DNA from: Gaiellasilicea sp963850995
GTDB lineage: Bacteria > Actinomycetota > Thermoleophilia > Gaiellales > Gaiellaceae
DNA: 64,000 bases
Assembly: GCA_963850995.1 (NCBI GenBank)
Contig: CAWKNQ010000004.1
Span: 558,001-622,000 of the forward strand
Direction: 5' to 3'
Shown: positions 7,875 through 16,225 of the stretch, one piece after another
Position numbering within the stretch: position 1 is the stretch's first letter
Layout: every line of letters starts with the position of its first letter
Notes under the pieces: model-generated
Told to the model about the DNA's origin: nothing
Seen by the model: only the letters and a program-made list of their open reading frames with translations
Databases searched by the model: none
Made by a program: the position numbers and the translations under genes

Positions 7875-9020
7875 CTACTCGCCGCCTTCGGTCACCTCGA
7901 CCTCGGGCGCCTCCCAGTCGGCGCCGTTGACGTCGACGCCGTCGTCCTCGAGCGCTGCGACCGCGGCCTCGGCGAACTCGGTCGTGAAGACGCCGTCACC
8001 CGGGTCGTTCTTGACGATGTCGTAGTCCTGGGCGATCTGCGCCGTGGTGTCGTAGTCGGCCTCGTTCATGATCCCGATCCCGCCCTCGAACGGCCAGATC
8101 AGCTTGTTGATCTCGTTCATCTGCCAGCGCTGGTGGCCCTCACCCAGAGTCGGGCCCTCATCGAGCACGTACTGGACGCAGTCGTCCGGATTGTCGCGGC
8201 AGTAGATCCAGCCTCTGAATGACGCTTTCAGGAAGCGCGTCGCGATGTCCTGGTTCGCCTCGTCCGCGATCCAGTCCTCGCGGACGAAGATCCCGTCCTC
8301 GAGCGCGCCGGTGCCGAGGTCGGACATCTTCATCACGTTCAGCTCGTCGAGCGTGTAGAGCTCGCCGCTATCCGGGTTCTTGACCTCGAGTACCTGCGCG
8401 AGCTCGTTGTAGGTCATCGCCGCGGCGGCGTCGACCTCGCGGTTCAGGAAGAGGTTCATGTCGAACGGCTGGGCGACGATCTCCGCGTCGGTCTGCGGGT
8501 CGATCCCGTTCTTCGTCAATGCGGCGAACAGCTTGTGCTCGTTTCCACCGAGCCAGACGCCGACTTTCTTCCCCTCGAGCTTCTCGATCGAGTCGAGGCC
8601 CGTGTCCTTCCACGTCACCTCGGTCATCCCGGAGCGCGCAAACACCTGCGCGATGTTGACGATCTCGCCGCCCTGGTCGCGCGTGGCGAGCGTGTTGTCG
8701 AGCCAGTTGATCCCGAACTCGGCCTGGTTGCCGAGCACGACCTGCTCGGGGACGATGTCGGGCCCGCCCGGCTTGATCGTCACGTTCAGGTTCTCGTCGT
8801 CGTAGTACCCCTGCTCGAGCGCCGCGTAGTAGCCGGCGAACTGCGCCTGCGTGACCCACTTCAGCTGCAGCGTGACGTCCGCCGCCGCGGCCTCTGCGCC
8901 CGTCTCCGCTGCGCCGGTCGCCGCGCCACCGCTCTCCTCGTCGTCTCCGCCGCAACCCGCCACGAGCAATGCGAGCACGACCACTGGCAGTGCCAGCCAC
9001 CACAATCTGCGAACCCTCAC
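7875..9020 (-). CDS. ABC transporter substrate-binding lipoprotein, NMT1/THI5-like
   Basis: The 381-residue protein begins with a lipoprotein signal (WLALPVVVLALLVAGCGG, lipobox Cys at about residue 23) and a Gly/Ala/Glu-rich linker. The body has NMT1/THI5-family features: LQLKWVTQAQFAGYYAALEQG, then INWLDNTLATRDQG and GVWLGGNEHKLFAAL. Family members bind thiamine pyrimidine precursors, riboflavin, pyrimidines or related heterocycles. Two permease genes and an ATPase gene lie immediately upstream, and dihydropyrimidinase lies 40 nt downstream, so a cyclic ureide or pyrimidine is the likely ligand. GTG 9020 is supported by a strong SD (AAGGAGGAGGAT). Confidence 0.9.
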   Translation of the reverse strand: MRVRRLWWLALPVVVLALLVAGCGGDDEESGGAATGAAETGAEAAAADVTLQLKWVTQAQFAGYYAALEQGYYDDENLNVTIKPGGPDIVPEQVVLGNQAEFGINWLDNTLATRDQGGEIVNIAQVFARSGMTEVTWKDTGLDSIEKLEGKKVGVWLGGNEHKLFAALTKNGIDPQTDAEIVAQPFDMNLFLNREVDAAAAMTYNELAQVLEVKNPDSGELYTLDELNVMKMSDLGTGALEDGIFVREDWIADEANQDIATRFLKASFRGWIYCRDNPDDCVQYVLDEGPTLGEGHQRWQMNEINKLIWPFEGGIGIMNEADYDTTAQIAQDYDIVKNDPGDGVFTTEFAEAAVAALEDDGVDVNGADWEAPEVEVTEGGE

Positions 9021-9050
9021 GAACGATCCTCCTCCTTCGCTAGTCCCTCG

Positions 9051-9836
9051 TCATTCGACCCGTGCCGATGGGAGCCAGGTCATGGTCAGGCGCTCGGCGA
9101 GCGCCACCGCAGCGTAGAACGCGATCCCGAGCAGGCTCGCCACGAGAATCGCGGCCCAGGCCTCCTCGAAGGCGAAGATGCCCGCCGACCGCCTGATCAG
9201 GATCCCGAGCGCCTCCTGTGAGCCTCCGAAGTAGTCACCGACGATCGCGCCGATCATCGCGAGTACGGTCGCGATCTTCAAGGCCGAGAAGATGAACGGC
9301 AGCGCGTTCGGGATCCGCACGCGCCGGAAGATCTCCCATTCACCGCAGGCGTAGGAGCGCATCAGCTCGATCGAGCTCGGCCGCACCGACGTCAGCCCGC
9401 GCAGCGTGTTCACGAACACCGGGAAGAAGCAGAGCACGGCCGCGATCACCATCTTCGAAAGCGGGTTGAGCACGCCGAACCAGTTGTTCGTGATCGGCGC
9501 GAAGGCGATGATCGGAATCGCGTTCGCCGCGATCGCGTAGGGCATGATCGCCCGGCCGAGCCTGCGGAAGCGCGCGAGCAGGAGGGCGACGAGGATCCCG
9601 CAGCTGCAGCCGATCACGAAGCCGCCCAGCGCCTCCTTGAACGTGAACCAGCCGGCGCTCAAGAACGTGCTGCGGTCGTCCCAGAGCGTCTGCAGGATGT
9701 CGGAGAGCGGCGGCAGCAGAAACTGCTCGACGTCGAAGCCGCGCGTGTAGCCCTCCCAGAGCGCGATCCCGAGCAGGAAGACGAGCAGCGCGGGGCCCCA
9801 GTCGCGGAGCCGCCCCAGGACGGGCGAGGCGGCCAT
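9051..9836 (-). CDS. ABC transporter permease (cyclic-amide importer)
   Basis: The product is about 261 residues with six membrane segments and the BPD-type permease signature containing the EAA loop (ELMRSYACGEWEIFRRVRIP). It begins MAASPVLGRLRDWGPAL at ATG 9836, which overlaps the TGA of the ATPase gene (ATGA). The frame is open far upstream, but that part is antisense shadow. It resembles SsuC/TauC-type permeases that pair with NMT1-type binding proteins. With the paralogous permease at 10663 it probably forms a heterodimeric channel. Confidence 0.9.
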   Translation of the reverse strand: MAASPVLGRLRDWGPALLVFLLGIALWEGYTRGFDVEQFLLPPLSDILQTLWDDRSTFLSAGWFTFKEALGGFVIGCSCGILVALLLARFRRLGRAIMPYAIAANAIPIIAFAPITNNWFGVLNPLSKMVIAAVLCFFPVFVNTLRGLTSVRPSSIELMRSYACGEWEIFRRVRIPNALPFIFSALKIATVLAMIGAIVGDYFGGSQEALGILIRRSAGIFAFEEAWAAILVASLLGIAFYAAVALAERLTMTWLPSARVE

Positions 9837-10666
9837 CAGAGGCCTTCCTCGGCGACGATCAGCTGCTCCTCGTCCACCGTCTCGTCGACCTCGAAGCCGC
9901 CGCCGGCGCGCAGCACCCGGCGGACCTCGCGGATCAGCTCCGCGAAGCGGGGCTCCTCGCGCGTCCTCGTCAGCCGCGGCTGCGGCAGGTCGACGTCGAC
10001 GATGCCGGTGATCCGCCCGGGCCGCGGTGACATGACCACGATGCGCGTCGACAGGAAGACGGCCTCGGAGATCGAGTGGGTGACGAAGATCACCGTCGAG
10101 CCGCTCGCCTCCCAGATCCGGAGCAGCTCCAGGTTGAGCCGCTCTCTCGTCATCTCGTCGAGCGCGCCGAACGGCTCGTCCATGAGCAGGAGCGCCGGCG
10201 AGAAGGAGAGCGCCCGGGCGATCGACACGCGCTGCTGCATGCCGCCCGAGAGCTGCCACGGGTGGTGCGATTCGAAGCCGGTGAGCTCGACGAGGTCGAG
10301 CATCTCCTCCACCCGCTCGCGGCGGCGCTCGCGGCTCCACCCCGCCAGCTCGAGCGGCAGGCCGATGTTCTTCGCAACCGTGCGCCACTCGAACAGGACG
10401 GAGTCCTGGAAGACGATGCCGTAGTCGCGGTCGACGCGGGCCTGCGCTGCCGTCTTCCCGTTCACCTCGACCGTTCCGGACGAGGGCTGGATCAGGTCGC
10501 CGACGACCCGGAGCAGCGTCGACTTGCCGCAGCCGGAGGGGCCGATCAGCGACACGAACTCGCCCGGGCGGATCTCGAGGTCGACGTCCTGCAGGGCAGT
10601 GACGCCGCCTTTGCCGAACTGCTTCGTCACGTCCACCAGCCGGACGACTGCCTGTTGCTCGGTCAT
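9836..10666 (-). CDS. ABC transporter ATP-binding protein
   Basis: The 276-residue product, from MTEQQAVVRLVDVTKQFG, is the ATPase of the importer. It has Walker A GPSGCGKSTLL, signature LSGGMQQRVSIARAL, Walker B LLLMDEPFGALD and an H-loop VTHSISEA, as in the nitrate/sulfonate/taurine (SsuB/TauB) group. Its start overlaps the stop of the upstream permease gene and its stop overlaps the start of the downstream permease gene, both as ATGA junctions, so all three are translationally coupled. The C-terminus has an acidic tail of unknown role. Confidence 0.92.
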   Translation of the reverse strand: MTEQQAVVRLVDVTKQFGKGGVTALQDVDLEIRPGEFVSLIGPSGCGKSTLLRVVGDLIQPSSGTVEVNGKTAAQARVDRDYGIVFQDSVLFEWRTVAKNIGLPLELAGWSRERRRERVEEMLDLVELTGFESHHPWQLSGGMQQRVSIARALSFSPALLLMDEPFGALDEMTRERLNLELLRIWEASGSTVIFVTHSISEAVFLSTRIVVMSPRPGRITGIVDVDLPQPRLTRTREEPRFAELIREVRRVLRAGGGFEVDETVDEEQLIVAEEGL

Positions 10667-11562
10667 GCGACGTGCTCCGGCGCTTTCCGGACGACGAGCT
10701 TCTCGACTCCGGCGATCGCGAGGTAGAAGGCGATGCCGAGCGCCGCCGCGACGATGTTCGTCGCCCAGAGCCGGGTCGGCGCGCTCGAGTAGTACTGGTT
10801 GAAGTTGAGGATCGCGCCCCCGAGCCCGTCCTGGATCGAGGCGGGCAGCTCGCCGATGATCGCGCCGACGACGCAGGCGGTCGCGCTCACCTTCAGCGCC
10901 GCGAACAGGTACGGCAGCGAGGCGGGCACGCGCACCTTCCAGAGCACTGACCAGGTGCTCCCCGCGTACGAGCGCATCAGCTCGAGCGCCCGCGGGTCGG
11001 CGGACTTGAGCCCGCGGAGCGTGTTGATCGCGACCGGGAAGAAGGTGAGGAAGGCGGCGATGACGGCGACCGCGCCCCAGTCGCGGAAGCCCGCGGGCAG
11101 CTTCGGGTTCACCCAGACCACCACCATCGGCGCGACGGCCAGGATCGGGATCGTCTGCGAGGCGACGATGTACGGCAGGAAGCCGCGCTGCAGCACGGAC
11201 GAGTGCGCGAGCAGGACCGCGATCGCGAAGCCGAAGGCCGCGCCGAGCAGGAAGCCGGCCACCGCCTCTTTCGCCGTGAAGAGCGCGGCGTCGAGGAGCA
11301 CGTCGATCAGCAGCGGGCCGTTCCTGCGGGACGGCTCGAACAGGGTCGAGACGATGTCGTGCAGGTGCGGCAGCGTGCGGTCGTTGACCTCGAACGTCCC
11401 GAGACGGAGTCCCGTCGTCTCGCCGACCCACTTGAACCCCTCCCACAGCGCCCACAGCCCGCCGAGCACGAGGACGAAGAGCCCGACCTGGGTCGCCGCA
11501 GCGCGGATCCGGTCCCCGCTCTCCCTCGGCGGACGGTTCACCGCTACGGTCGCAGCCGACAC
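10663..11562 (-). CDS. ABC transporter permease (cyclic-amide importer)
   Basis: This is the first gene of the importer operon, about 300 residues from GTG 11562 (MSAATVAVNRPPRESGDRIR). After a cytoplasmic N-terminus it has a membrane segment (VGLFVLVLGGLWALWEGF) and a five-helix BPD permease core with an EAA loop (ELMRSYAGSTWSVLWKVRVP). Upstream in-frame sequence is antisense to the M20 gene and was rejected. Only 48 bp separate it from the divergent M20 hydrolase gene, so both halves of the pathway are probably controlled from this short region. Confidence 0.88.
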   Translation of the reverse strand: MSAATVAVNRPPRESGDRIRAAATQVGLFVLVLGGLWALWEGFKWVGETTGLRLGTFEVNDRTLPHLHDIVSTLFEPSRRNGPLLIDVLLDAALFTAKEAVAGFLLGAAFGFAIAVLLAHSSVLQRGFLPYIVASQTIPILAVAPMVVVWVNPKLPAGFRDWGAVAVIAAFLTFFPVAINTLRGLKSADPRALELMRSYAGSTWSVLWKVRVPASLPYLFAALKVSATACVVGAIIGELPASIQDGLGGAILNFNQYYSSAPTRLWATNIVAAALGIAFYLAIAGVEKLVVRKAPEHVA

Positions 11563-11598
11563 TGCGTAGTGCTTACCACACACCCGGTCGGCGGGAGT

Positions 11599-11604
11599 TA
11601 GATT
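11599..11604 (+). promoter_or_regulatory. Leaderless -10 element of the M20 hydrolase gene
   Basis: TAGATT is followed by exactly 6 nt and GTG 11611. The same hexamer and spacing precede the gene at 17441. Confidence 0.5.
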
Positions 11605-11610
11605 CCGCGC

Positions 11611-12849
11611 GTGGCCCTCGACCCCGCCAGAACCGTCGCGGAGTTGCGCGAGCTGCAGGAGCTGACGGGCGACGAGAACGGCGCGCAGCGGGTCGCCTGG
11701 ACGGACACCTGGGTGACGGCGAGGGAGTGGCTCGGCTCGAAGCTCGAGGGCCTGCCGCTCGAGTACGACGTCGACGAGGCCGGGAACCAGTGGTGGACGC
11801 TGCCCGGCGACTCTGCTCGCGCCGTCCTCCTCGGCGGGCACATCGACTCGGTCCCGAACGGAGGCTGGCTCGACGGCTGCCTCAACCTGATGGCTGCGGT
11901 CGAGGTCCTGCGCCGGATCGCCGCTGAGGGGACGCCGCCCGTCACGGTCAGGCTCGTGAGCTGGGCCGACGAGGAAGGTGCGCGCTTCGGCCGCTCGCTC
12001 TTCGGCTCGTCCGCAGCCGCGGGCTCGATGGCGGACCAGGACGAGCTCCGGGACCTGCGCGACGGCGACGGGATCGGGCTTCCGGAGGCGCTAAACGCGC
12101 ACGGCGTCAACCTGAACGGCGCCGTCGAGGCCCGGGCTCAGCTCGAGAGCGCGGCCGCCTATCTCGAGCTCCACATCGAGCAGGGGCCCGTGCTCGAGTC
12201 GATGGACCTGCCGCTCGGCGTCGTTCTCGGCACCTTCGGCGTCGAGCGGCACCGGATCACCTGGCGCGGCCAGGCTGCGCATGCCGGCTCGACCCCGATG
12301 AACCAACGGCGCGACGCGCTTGCCGGCGCGGCCAGGCTGGCGCTCGAGCTGCGCGAGATCGCCGCCCGTGTCGGCGACGGGGCCGTGCTCACGAGCGGCG
12401 GCGTCACCTGCAAGCCCGGGATCGTCACCTCCGTCGTCGAGACCGCCGAGCAGCTGCTCGACATGCGCCACCTCGACGCGGGCAAGCTCGCCGAGATGTG
12501 GGAGCAGGTGCGCGACGCGTGCGAGCGGTTCGCGGAGGAGGAGAGGCTGGCGGTCGAGTACGAGAAGATCTGGTCGATCGAGCCGATCCTGTTCGACGAG
12601 ACGCTGATCGGACTCGCCGACGAGGCGGTTCGGGAAGTGGCGGGTACCTCGCACAAGCTCCCCAGCGGCCCGCTCCACGACGCCGCCGAGGTCTCCCGCG
12701 CCGGGGTACCGACGGTGATGCTCTTCGTCCAGAGCCTCCGCGGGCTCAGCCACACGAAGCTCGAGGACACGAAGCCGGAGCACCTCGAGCTCTCGGTCCA
12801 GGCGCTGGACCGCCTCGCGACGAAAACGCTCGCGCACGTGGCCAAGTAA
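11611..12849 (+). CDS. M20-family N-carbamoyl-L-amino acid hydrolase / beta-ureidopropionase-like amidase
   Basis: The 412-residue protein matches the hydantoinase/carbamoylase (allantoate amidohydrolase) branch of peptidase family M20, which cleaves N-carbamoyl groups to release NH3 and CO2. Metal ligands are visible as GGHIDSVPNGGWLDG (His77, Asp79, Asp88) and WADEEGARF (Glu121/Glu122), with a later LHIEQGPVLE and a C-terminal HDAAEVSRAGVPTVMLF region. It would act on the N-carbamoyl product of the divergent dihydropyrimidinase operon. Start GTG 11611 is supported by a leaderless -10. Substrate specificity (beta-ureidopropionate, N-carbamoyl-amino acid or allantoate) is not resolved. Confidence 0.9.
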   Translation: MALDPARTVAELRELQELTGDENGAQRVAWTDTWVTAREWLGSKLEGLPLEYDVDEAGNQWWTLPGDSARAVLLGGHIDSVPNGGWLDGCLNLMAAVEVLRRIAAEGTPPVTVRLVSWADEEGARFGRSLFGSSAAAGSMADQDELRDLRDGDGIGLPEALNAHGVNLNGAVEARAQLESAAAYLELHIEQGPVLESMDLPLGVVLGTFGVERHRITWRGQAAHAGSTPMNQRRDALAGAARLALELREIAARVGDGAVLTSGGVTCKPGIVTSVVETAEQLLDMRHLDAGKLAEMWEQVRDACERFAEEERLAVEYEKIWSIEPILFDETLIGLADEAVREVAGTSHKLPSGPLHDAAEVSRAGVPTVMLFVQSLRGLSHTKLEDTKPEHLELSVQALDRLATKTLAHVAK

Positions 12850-12918
12850 CAGTCTGTTACTTGGCGTCGAGCGTGCCGCGCCGCGACTCGGAAGCCTTGT
12901 AACAGTCTGTTGCTTGGC
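12841..12918. terminator. Perfect palindrome and its repeat between convergent genes
   Basis: At 12841-12865 the arms GCCAAGTAACAG and CTGTTACTTGGC flank a single T, a perfect 12-bp-arm palindrome spanning the TAA stop of the M20 gene. A second copy of its right part (GTAACAG, T, CTGTTGCTTGGC) lies at 12899-12918, ending at the stop of the convergent transporter gene. The location at two converging 3' ends suggests a bidirectional transcription end. There is no U-tract, so it may instead be a protein-binding site or an mRNA-stabilising hairpin. Confidence 0.45.
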
Positions 12919-13255
12919 TAGAGGAAGCGGACCGCCGCGACTCCGGCGGCGACCAGGCCGATCCCGAGCAGGCGGCCGGGCGTGATCGGGTTCTCGTCGA
13001 AGCCGACCCAGCCGAAGTGGTCGACGGCGAGAGAGGCGACCGCCTGGCCGGCGAGGATGAAGGCGAAGAGAGCGGCTGCGCCGAGCTTCGGCGCGGTCAC
13101 GACCGAGCCGAGGACGTAGAAGGCGCCGAGGGCGCCGCCGATCCAGACCCACCACGGCGCGGCGCCGAGCTCGCGAGCTGCGCGTTGATCCCGAATTGGA
13201 TCGGCAGCATCGCACCCGCGGCGACGGCGAACGCGTAGTACGGCACGGTGGCCAC
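12918..13255 (-). pseudogene. YdcZ/DUF606-family membrane transporter remnant (internal deletion)
   Basis: The 3' part encodes PWWVWIGGALGAFYVLGSVV, LGAAALFAFILAGQAVASL and DHFGWVGF, the second half of a DUF606/YdcZ small drug/metabolite transporter. The 5' part, from GTG 13255, encodes YYAFAVAAGAMLPIQFGINA, the first helix of the same family. Between them about 40 family residues are missing and the frame changes near 13165-13180. This looks like an internal deletion with frame loss, hence a pseudogene or an assembly collapse. The start overlaps the divergent gene at 13248. Confidence 0.65.
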
Positions 13256-14336
13256 GGTCGTCAGTTCAAGGCATCATCCACCTACCCTGCAACGGCGAAC
13301 TCGGACCACGCTGGCCGCGGCGCTCGCGCTGGCAGCAGCTGTCACCGGCGTGAGCTCGTCGTCGCTGGGCGCCTCGTCGCCGACGGGCCGGATCGTCTTC
13401 GAGCAGGACGTGTCGGGCGGGTCTGGGCCAATCCGCTTCGCGATCGCCGAGGCCGACCTGGCGCGAGGTCGCTGCACGCGATTGCTGACGCTCCGAGCCT
13501 CCGAGCAGGCGCTGATCTCGCCCGACGGACGCTTCGCCGCAGTGACGGCGTCGGGCGCGAAGACGGCCGCGATCCGGATCGTGACGCTCGCGGGCGGCAG
13601 TGCGAGACCTCTCCTCCGCGGCTCGGCGAGCCTGCGGGGCGCAGCGTGGTCGCCGGACGGCCGCCGGCTTGCCTACCTCGAGCGCGGCAGCCTGCGCGTG
13701 ATCGGCGTCGACGGCCGAGGGGCCCGCCTGCTCGCGCGGTTCGTCGCAGGAGGCGTGGCGTGGTCGCGCGACGGAACGCGGCTCGCGTTCGCGTCCACGA
13801 CGGGCAACGGCCGCAAGGGCACGCTGCGGACGACGCTCGACGTGATCACCCTCTCGACGCTCTCGATCGTGCGGCGCACGCTCTTCGTCGACCCTGGGCC
13901 TTACGGCTCGCAGCCGCAGCCGCAGTGGTCGCCGGACGGATCGGCGATTGCATTCGGCATTCAGGACACGGCTCGCATCCTCACCGTCCCACCGACGGGC
14001 GGCCCTGTCCGGACGTTGACCAGGGGATCCCAGCCGCGCTGGTCTCCCGACGGAGCCCGGATCTCCTTCCGCGGCAGCGGGCCGGCCGGGGTCGACGAGG
14101 TGTGGACGATGGCCGCCGACGGGACCGCGAAGCAGCGGCTGACGACGTCGAAGCCGCCGCCCCGTGGCGTGCCACAGTACGGGAGCTACCCCGGTCCCTG
14201 GTCCCCGGACGGCTCCTGGCTCGCCTACGGGCGCAAGTGGGCGCTCGCGACAATGCGCGCGGACGGCACGGGCGCCCGGTCGAGCTGCCCGCTCGACGTC
14301 GGCACCGGCTTCGGCGGCGCCGTCTGGGTCGAGTAG
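13248..14336 (+). CDS. Secreted TolB-like beta-propeller protein (PD40 repeats)
   Basis: The 362-residue protein has an N-terminal signal (RRTRTTLAAALALAAAVTGV) and then at least six PD40-type repeats marked by SPDGR turns: ISPDGRFAAV, WSPDGRRLAYL, WSRDGTRLAFA, WSPDGSAIAFG, WSPDGARISFR and WSPDGSWLAYG. Six blades match a TolB-like propeller, normally a protein-interaction scaffold outside the membrane. No catalytic domain is attached. GTG 13248 is the only start upstream of the signal peptide, and it overlaps the divergent transporter start, which is odd and may reflect damage to that gene. The partner is unknown. Confidence 0.75.
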   Translation: MATVVSSRHHPPTLQRRTRTTLAAALALAAAVTGVSSSSLGASSPTGRIVFEQDVSGGSGPIRFAIAEADLARGRCTRLLTLRASEQALISPDGRFAAVTASGAKTAAIRIVTLAGGSARPLLRGSASLRGAAWSPDGRRLAYLERGSLRVIGVDGRGARLLARFVAGGVAWSRDGTRLAFASTTGNGRKGTLRTTLDVITLSTLSIVRRTLFVDPGPYGSQPQPQWSPDGSAIAFGIQDTARILTVPPTGGPVRTLTRGSQPRWSPDGARISFRGSGPAGVDEVWTMAADGTAKQRLTTSKPPPRGVPQYGSYPGPWSPDGSWLAYGRKWALATMRADGTGARSSCPLDVGTGFGGAVWVE

Positions 14337-14399
14337 GCTTTCACACCGGTTTCGACGCATACTCGTCCCGTCCGACCGCGACTCCTGGAGGCACGGTTT

Positions 14400-15419
14400 A
14401 TGCTCAGCTTCGGCGTCACCGTCCTGCCCGATCCGCCCTACAGTCGCCTGCTCGAGCTGACGAAGCTGGCCGAGGATCAGGGCTTCGAGTACGGCTGGAC
14501 CTACGACTCGCACGTGCTCTGGCAGGAGTCGATGCCGGTGATGGCCCTCCTCGCCGACAAGACCTCGACGATCAAGCTCGGCCACATGGTCACGAATCCC
14601 GCCACGCGTGACCCGACGGTGCTCGCGAGCGCGTACGCGACGCTGCAGGACATCTCGAACGGCCGCATGATCATGGGCGTCGGGCGCGGCGACTCGGCGG
14701 TGCGCTACGTGGGTCGCAAGCCGATGAAGGTCGCCGACTTCGAGGAAGCGCTCAAGATGATCAAGCCGTTCATGAACGGCAAGGAAGTGCGCTGGAACGA
14801 CAAGGATCTGCAGCTCAAGTGGGTGCGGCCGGAGCTGCCGGAAATCGAGATGCACGTCGCCGGATACGGGCCGAAGGCGCTCGCGGTCGCCGGACGCCAG
14901 GGCGACGGCGTGATCATCCAGCTCGCCGACCCCGACATCATCCAGTGGATCATGGCGACCGCGCGCACGGCGGCCGAGGAGGCCGGCCGGGACCCCGCCG
15001 CCCTGAAGTGCATCGTCAGCGCGCCCAGCCACATCTCGGACGACCTCGCCGACGCACGCGAGCAGGTGCGCTGGTTCCCGGCGATGGTCTCGAACCACGT
15101 CCAGGACCTGATCGACCGCTACGGCACCGACGGCTCCGTGATCCCGCAGGCACTCACCGACTACGTCGAGGCGCGCAAGTTCTACGACTACAACGAGCAC
15201 TCCCGCGTCGGCGCCAAGCACGGCGAGTTCGTCACGGACGAGATCTGCGACCGCTTCTGCGTGCTTGGCAACGCGGAGCAGGCGACCGGCAAGCTCAAAG
15301 AGCTCGAGTCGATTGGGGTCGACCAGTTCAACATCTACTTGATGACGAAGGGGCAGGAGGAGACACTCGAGGCGTACGGTCGCGACATCCTCCCGGGATT
15401 CGCAGGAGTCGCCGCGTAG
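14400..15419 (+). CDS. LLM-class, probably F420-dependent, flavin oxidoreductase
   Basis: The 339-residue protein is a bacterial luciferase-like TIM-barrel oxidoreductase. It begins LSFGVTVLPDPPYSRLLELT and contains LADKTSTIKLGHMVTNPATR and GRMIMGVGRGDSAVRYVG, which match the F420-dependent LLM subgroup (TIGR03842-like, from memory). ATG 14400 has a close SD (GGAGG). Members use reduced F420 or FMN to reduce or oxygenate small molecules. It lies close to the cyclic-amide genes with one unrelated propeller gene between, so a role in the same catabolism is plausible but inferred. A methyltransferase frame overlaps its stop. Confidence 0.88.
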   Translation: MLSFGVTVLPDPPYSRLLELTKLAEDQGFEYGWTYDSHVLWQESMPVMALLADKTSTIKLGHMVTNPATRDPTVLASAYATLQDISNGRMIMGVGRGDSAVRYVGRKPMKVADFEEALKMIKPFMNGKEVRWNDKDLQLKWVRPELPEIEMHVAGYGPKALAVAGRQGDGVIIQLADPDIIQWIMATARTAAEEAGRDPAALKCIVSAPSHISDDLADAREQVRWFPAMVSNHVQDLIDRYGTDGSVIPQALTDYVEARKFYDYNEHSRVGAKHGEFVTDEICDRFCVLGNAEQATGKLKELESIGVDQFNIYLMTKGQEETLEAYGRDILPGFAGVAA

Positions 15420-16225
15420 AGGCGCAGGAGGATCTGCAGCGCCGCTGGGACGCGGCCGCGTCCGGCTGGGAGACCCACCGGGAGACGGTCGCGGCGGTCA
15501 ACGCGCCCGTGACCGAGGCGCTCGTCGCCGCGATCGAGCCGGCTCCGGCCGACGTCGTGCTCGACCTCGCCGGCGGGACGGGCGACCTCGCCGAGGCGCT
15601 CTCCGGACGGGTAGCGCACGTGATCTCGACCGACCTCTCGCCGGCGATGGTGGAGGCCGCGCGCCGGCGCGGGCTCGCGAGTACGGAGCACCGCGTCATG
15701 GACATGCAGGCGATCGACCTGCCCGATGCGAGCGTCGACGCCGTCGTCTGCCGGTTCGGCTACATGCTCGTCCCCGACGTCGCTCTCGCGCTGCGCGAGA
15801 CGCGCCGTGTGCTCCGGCCAGGCGGACGGCTCGCGTTCGCAACCTGGGCGCCGGCAAAGCGAAACCCCTGGGCGACCGCGTTCATGCCGATTCTGATCGA
15901 GCGCGGACTGCAGGAGCCGCCGAAGCCCGGCGACCCGGGCCAGTTCACCCTGGGCGAGCCAGAGCGGATCGAGTCCCTTGTTCGGACCGCCGGCTTCGAC
16001 CAGGTCGCCGTGCAGGAGGTCGGGATCGAGTTCCGCTTCGAGAGCTGGGAGGAGTTCCGCCGCATCATCACCGGGCTTGCCGCGTCGCAGCGCCAGGCCC
16101 TCGAATCGCTCGACGACGACACTCGCGCCGAGGTCGACGAGGCTGCCCGAGGCCGGCTCGCACCCTTCCGGGCGGACGAGGGTTACGTCCTTCCGGGCGT
16201 CGCGCTCGTGACGAGCGGTCGTTAG
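15416..16225 (+). CDS. SAM-dependent methyltransferase (class I, UbiE/type-11 fold)
   Basis: The coding region gives about 269 residues. It has the SAM-binding motif I VVLDLAGGTGDLAEAL, an acidic STDLSPAMVEAA strand, IDLPDASVDAVVCRFGYM (motif II/III) and a LRPGGRLAFATW loop, typical of ubiquinone/menaquinone-like or generic type-11 methyltransferases. The start is problematic: the frame opens at a GTA codon at 15416 that overlaps the LLM stop, with an SD-like GCAGGAG upstream, and there is no ATG or GTG until deep inside the domain. A CTG at 15434 is another candidate. A base error at the start codon (GTA for GTG) is likely. The substrate is unknown. Confidence 0.8.
   Translation, partial: VEAQEDLQRRWDAAASGWETHRETVAAVNAPVTEALVAAIEPAPADVVLDLAGGTGDLAEALSGRVAHVISTDLSPAMVEAARRRGLASTEHRVMDMQAIDLPDASVDAVVCRFGYMLVPDVALALRETRRVLRPGGRLAFATWAPAKRNPWATAFMPILIERGLQEPPKPGDPGQFTLGEPERIESLVRTAGFDQVAVQEVGIEFRFESWEEFRRIITGLAASQRQALESLDDDTRAEVDEAARGRLAPFRADEGYVLPGVALVTSGR

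Noticed and set aside
13266..15221. 651-codon open frame on the minus strand
   Set aside because: It is antisense to the propeller and LLM genes, has no family resemblance and follows from high GC, where stop codons are rare in shadow frames.
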